8,355 nt of DNA from Spirochaetaceae bacterium (GTDB lineage: Bacteria; Spirochaetota; Spirochaetia; DSM-27196; SKKC01), in assembly GCA_003554375.1 (NCBI GenBank), contig PWGF01000157.1, forward strand, positions 1 through 8,355, in the 5' to 3' direction. Of the stretch, positions 5,283 through 8,355 are shown piece by piece. The stretch's first letter is position 1. Each line of letters begins with the position of its first letter. The position numbers and the translations under genes are program-made. The notes under the pieces are model-generated. The model saw only the letters and a program-made list of their open reading frames with translations, made no database searches and was not told where the DNA came from.

Positions 5283-7547
5283 ATGAGCCTTTCAACCTCA
5301 GATTCGGCACCGGCATGGCGCCGATCCATCAAGATACGGGTTTTCTGGATCATCAGCTTTTTCGGCTGCATTCTGACCGTTGCGTTCGCCACCATCGCTG
5401 CCATGGTGGTGCTCAGAACTACAACCGCCCAAGCAGAGCAGGCGCTCAATCTGGAAACCTCGCAGACGAACGTGCGGATGGACGAGTACTTCCGCAAGGC
5501 GTTTCAAGTCCTCGAGCTCGGCGCGGACCTCCCGGCGCTCAACGAGATGACAGCCCGGATGGCAGCGAATGGGCCCGACTCCGCGCACGCCGCTTCCGAC
5601 ACGGCCGAAGCCGCATCGCCGTCCCGGCCCTCGGAGCACGCAAGAGCGGAACTCGCGACGGAGCTGGAGCAGCTGCGTGCGACCTTCGACTTCCTCTACA
5701 TGTACTACGGCCTCGAAGCAGACGGATCGCTCGTCGTCTACGACTATGACGAGCCGGAGGGCTTCGATACCCGCGTTCGTCCGTGGTACGAGCTCGCGCG
5801 CGAAAGCGGAGAGCTTTCGGTGACCGAGCCGTACCTGGATGCCGCCACCGATGTCTGGGTCGCCTCGGTCTCGCGGCCGGTCCGTCATACCCCTGATGAT
5901 TCGGATCACACCGGAGAGCTCGCAGGCGTGCTCGGTATAGATGTCTCGCTAGAAGCCATAGCCGGCATGGTTTTCTCCGGAAGTAAGCACTTCCCCACCC
6001 TCCGCAATCTGATCGTATCGGACCAAGGGGAAGTGCTCATCGCCGCGGAGGAGCAGCTCCTCGGCAAGCCGTTTCCCCTGGATGACATCCCGTTTGCCGG
6101 CTCAGCGGTTTCGCTGAGCAGCAATGGCTCCGCCGAGGCAACTCGAGCCGACGGCGAGGCCGGCTCGGCTTCTCCCGCCGGCTCTGCGTCCCGTAGCGCG
6201 GGCTCGGCTCCTGCTACCGGCTCTGTCGCCGCCTCTCCTGCTGACGCGTCTCCGAGCTCGGCTCTCCGGTCTGCTGGAAGCTCCATCCCCGGCCTTTCCG
6301 ACCTCCGGGCCGCCGTTGGATCGATCGGCAGGGGCGGTTCGACGGAGATGAGCCGAATCGTCTTCGACGGGGACGAGCAGTTGGCGTTTGCTCAGCTGAA
6401 CGAGAGTACCGACTTCGTCCTGGTCTCGATTATCGATCCCGCCGAGATATCCGCTCCGGCCGTCAGGATGCTTCTCCTCGTTCTCGGCCTCATCGCCGCC
6501 GTCCTCGCGCTCTATATCTTCGTCATGAACCGGATTGTCGCGCGGATGATCACGATGCCGATCATGGAGATCGCCGAAGACATGGGACGGATCGAGTCAC
6601 TCGAGCTCGACGGCTCCATCGAGCCCGCAAGCCGCACCTACGAGATTCACCTTATGCAGGCGGGCATCGAGATGATGAAGCGAAGCCTCCGCTCGTTCCG
6701 CCGCTACGTCCCGTCGGACGTCGTGAGCTTGCTCGTGAAACGGCATGCGGAAGCGACACTGGGCGCCGAAAAGCGGGAGCTGAGCCTCTTCTTCTCCGAC
6801 ATCGCCGGGTTCACCACGCTCTCCGAGTCACTCGACCCCGACACCCTGGCGGAGTACCTCGGGCACTACTTCGAGGGCGTTACCGCGGTGCTCCAGAACC
6901 ACAGAGGCACGGTGGACAAGTTCATTGGGGATGCGATCATGGCGTTCTGGGGCGCCCCGCTCGACGTGCCGAACCACGCTCAGCTCGCTTGTCGCGCGGC
7001 CCTCGAGTGCCAGGAGTTTCTGGAACGGGCGCGTGCCGACGGGCTTCTGCCTGGTTTCCATACCCGCATCGGAATCAACACCGGGGAAGCGGTCGTGGGG
7101 AATATGGGCTACGCCGAGCGCATGTCCTATACGGCCATTGGAGACAGCGTGAACGTTGCATCGCGCTTCGAGGGCCTGAACAAGTACTACGGAACCGGAA
7201 TCGTCACGACGGACTCGACCCGCGGCCAAGCCGGAGACGAGTTCCTATTCCGCAAGCTGGATACGGTAGTGGTAAAGGGCAAGCACACCGGCCACACCGT
7301 CTACGAGCTCCTCGGATTCCGCGAGCGCATGACCGCCGAGCAACTCGACTACTACGAGCGCTTTACTCAAGCCGTCGACGCCTACGATGCACGCGACTGG
7401 AAGCGAACCGCAACGCTTCTCCGCTCGATCCGTACTCCGGACCGCCGCGACAAGCCTCTCGAGATCCTTCTCAAGCGGGCACTCCGGTTCCTCAAGGAAC
7501 CACCCCCGAAGCACTGGAAAGGCGAGGTGTACCTGCGAGAGAAGTAG
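5283..7547 (+). CDS. Transmembrane class III adenylate cyclase: dCache sensor, HAMP, cyclase domain
   Basis: The protein has 754 residues. It should turn ATP into cyclic AMP in response to a periplasmic signal. Domains: helix 1 (about 18-44); a periplasmic double-Cache domain (about 45-393, with the Cache hallmark VRPWY at 165-169 and a second lobe starting near 240); helix 2 (about 394-416); HAMP linker (about 417-470, Pro426); and the cyclase domain (about 495-680). Metal-binding Asp506 (FFSDIAGF) and Asp550 (GDAIMAFWG), purine-recognising Lys546 and Thr617, and transition-state Asn624 and Arg628 (GDSVNVASR) are all present. Thr617 in place of Asp points to subclass IIIb. An alpha-helical tail (about 681-754) is common in bacterial homologues. 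Residues 273-335 are an Ala/Gly/Ser repeat tract inserted in the second Cache lobe, and 96-120 is a smaller low-complexity tract in the first. I chose the ATG at 5283 because helix 1 follows soon after; the 44 codons from an in-frame ATG at 5151 are spacer-like and cover the direct repeats. Confidence 0.93.
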   Translation: MSLSTSDSAPAWRRSIKIRVFWIISFFGCILTVAFATIAAMVVLRTTTAQAEQALNLETSQTNVRMDEYFRKAFQVLELGADLPALNEMTARMAANGPDSAHAASDTAEAASPSRPSEHARAELATELEQLRATFDFLYMYYGLEADGSLVVYDYDEPEGFDTRVRPWYELARESGELSVTEPYLDAATDVWVASVSRPVRHTPDDSDHTGELAGVLGIDVSLEAIAGMVFSGSKHFPTLRNLIVSDQGEVLIAAEEQLLGKPFPLDDIPFAGSAVSLSSNGSAEATRADGEAGSASPAGSASRSAGSAPATGSVAASPADASPSSALRSAGSSIPGLSDLRAAVGSIGRGGSTEMSRIVFDGDEQLAFAQLNESTDFVLVSIIDPAEISAPAVRMLLLVLGLIAAVLALYIFVMNRIVARMITMPIMEIAEDMGRIESLELDGSIEPASRTYEIHLMQAGIEMMKRSLRSFRRYVPSDVVSLLVKRHAEATLGAEKRELSLFFSDIAGFTTLSESLDPDTLAEYLGHYFEGVTAVLQNHRGTVDKFIGDAIMAFWGAPLDVPNHAQLACRAALECQEFLERARADGLLPGFHTRIGINTGEAVVGNMGYAERMSYTAIGDSVNVASRFEGLNKYYGTGIVTTDSTRGQAGDEFLFRKLDTVVVKGKHTGHTVYELLGFRERMTAEQLDYYERFTQAVDAYDARDWKRTATLLRSIRTPDRRDKPLEILLKRALRFLKEPPPKHWKGEVYLREK
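6099..6287 (+). repeat. GGCTC-rich repeat encoding a Gly-Ser-Ala tract in the Cache domain
   Basis: Within the cyclase gene the motif GGCTC recurs, each time encoding the start of Gly-Ser-Ala or Gly-Ser-Val (residues 273, 282, 294, 300, 307, 313). Gaps are 27, 36, 18, 21 and 18 nt, nearly all multiples of nine. The tract interrupts the second lobe of the sensor between GKPFPLDDIPF and the EMSRIVFDGDEQLAFAQL segment, and is probably a flexible loop grown by repeat expansion. Confidence 0.55.
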
Positions 7548-7739
7548 ACCGGCACGGCCGGGGGCGACTCAGGCGGCCGCGACAGCCGGCACGGCCCGGG
7601 GCGACCGGGGCGGCTAGGCCGGCCGGGACAGCCAGCACGGCCCAGGCGACTGGGGCGACCGCGCCAGCCGGGGCGGCCCGGGGCGGCCCGGGGCGACTCA
7701 GACGAGCGGGGCAGCCGGCACGCCCGGGGCGGCCTCCTC
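7547..7739. repeat. Degenerate 9-bp tandem repeat spanning the cyclase-intI spacer stop to stop
   Basis: The whole convergent spacer divides into 21 consecutive units, 17 of 9 bp and four of 10 bp (extra C or G in GGCCCGGGGC-type units at 7556, 7593, 7675 and 7685). The pattern is RRCYGGGGC; the last base is C in every unit and the third is C in 20 of 21. The array begins on the last base of the cyclase TAG and ends inside the intI stop codon. Units are grouped into a higher-order repeat starting CCGGCACGG or a variant of it (at 7549, 7586, 7632, 7668 and 7715), spaced 37, 46, 36 and 47 bp, that is four or five units each. The plus strand is G-rich, with GGGG runs at 7670, 7680 and 7690 separated by six bases. 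I see no gene, no attC site and no T-tract terminator here. Confidence 0.8.
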
Positions 7740-8355
7740 AGTCAAGCCGCTCGAGCGGACTGATGACCCCACGCCGCCGCGTAGTAGCGACATGCGTGTA
7801 GACCATCGTCGTCTGTATGTTGGCATGCCCGAGAAGCTCCTGCACGGTCCGGATGTCGTAGCCCGCCTCGACAAGGTGAGTGGCAAACGAGTGGCGAAAC
7901 GTGTGCACGGTAGCCGGCTTCCCGATCCCGGCTCGTTCTACTCCCTTCCCCACTGCCTTCTGGAGCGTGGTAGGGTGGACGTGAAATCGATACGGCCGGC
8001 CGCTCCGCGAATCCGCTGAGACCCGAGGGGACGGGAAGAGCCAGAACCACTCCCACCTGAAGCGGTCGCCCGGCTTCTTCCGTTCGAGCGCTCCCGGCAA
8101 AGGCACCCCGGGGCGATCCAACCGCCGATCGTCGGCGTACAGCCGTTTCGCTCGATCCATCTGTTTGCGAACGGGCTCGTGCAGCACGGACGGGAAAATC
8201 GCCATGCGATCTTTGTCCCGTTTCGCCCCGCGGATCGTGAGCTCTTCTTGTTCGAAGTCGAGGTCATGAATCCGCAGGTTTACGCACTCCCGCAAGCGCA
8301 ATCCCGCGCCATAGATGATCCGGCACATCAATTGATACGGCTCGTCGATCCGGCA
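7738..8355 (-). CDS. intI: Integron integrase IntI, tyrosine recombinase (N-terminus beyond window)
   Basis: The frame is open to the right edge; 205 C-terminal residues are visible, and about 130 N-terminal residues should be missing compared with the 337 residues of IntI1. Numbered from the edge, the catalytic set is complete: Arg20 (GAGLRLRE), the hairpin lysine in GAKRDKDR, His151 and Arg154 (HTFRHSF), His177 (LLGHANI) and the nucleophile Tyr186 (TTMVYTHV). Between box I and box II lies the insertion that separates IntI from XerC/XerD (about 89-127, including GALERK, WEWFWLFPSPR and SRSGRPYRFHVH). The tail GVISPLERLD matches the IntI1 end closely. It should recombine attI with the folded attC sites of gene cassettes. 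The 3' side meets a cyclase gene with no cassette between, so attI and any array should lie to the right. Nothing visible suggests decay. Confidence 0.93.
   Translation of the reverse strand, partial: CRIDEPYQLMCRIIYGAGLRLRECVNLRIHDLDFEQEELTIRGAKRDKDRMAIFPSVLHEPVRKQMDRAKRLYADDRRLDRPGVPLPGALERKKPGDRFRWEWFWLFPSPRVSADSRSGRPYRFHVHPTTLQKAVGKGVERAGIGKPATVHTFRHSFATHLVEAGYDIRTVQELLGHANIQTTMVYTHVATTRRRGVISPLERLD

Noticed and set aside
7547..7739. attC sites or a CRISPR array between the cyclase and intI
   Set aside because: No GTTRRRY/RYYYAAC core sites are visible, and the units are contiguous 9-mers without unique spacers.

Overview
This is a high-GC bacterial stretch of 8.4 kb that looks chromosomal. 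Its MacB/FtsX-type permeases, large dCache-HAMP adenylate cyclase and integron integrase suggest a Gram-negative-type organism. A high-GC spirochaete (Spirochaeta-like) or a deltaproteobacterium-like lineage would fit, but the sequence alone does not settle the phylum.

Layout. (1) 1-2348, + strand: the C-terminal part of one FtsX/MacB-type ABC permease and a complete second permease. Together they look like the membrane half of a LolCDE/MacB-like exporter whose ATPase is probably further left. (2) 2508-4797, - strand: a ydbS-ydbT pair encoding membrane-anchored bacterial PH-domain proteins, translationally coupled by an 8-nt overlap. (3) 4798-5282: a 485-bp divergent spacer. (4) 5283-7547, + strand: a class III adenylate cyclase with a periplasmic double-Cache sensor. 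(5) 7738-8355, - strand, cut by the right edge: the catalytic C-terminal part of an integron integrase (IntI) with all its catalytic residues and the IntI-specific insertion. Any attI site and cassette array most likely lie beyond the right edge, because no attC-like site is visible on the 3' side of intI.

The genes belong to recognisable families; the spacers are the surprise. The gap between the two permeases is a degenerate but strictly phased 14-bp tandem repeat: 14 consecutive units without an indel over 765-960, consensus GRGACGGTCGARAT, with decayed copies on to the next start codon. The spacer between cyclase and intI is a degenerate 9-bp tandem repeat (RRCYGGGGC-like, last base always C) that runs exactly from one stop codon to the other. 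The other convergent spacer holds two copies of a GC hairpin and a 21-bp repeat whose second copy lies inside ydbT. A small 14-bp-period repeat sits upstream of the cyclase. Three of the proteins also carry Ala/Gly/Ser/Pro-rich low-complexity segments. I infer that this genome expands short repeats between, and sometimes within, genes. That is the observation most worth following up.
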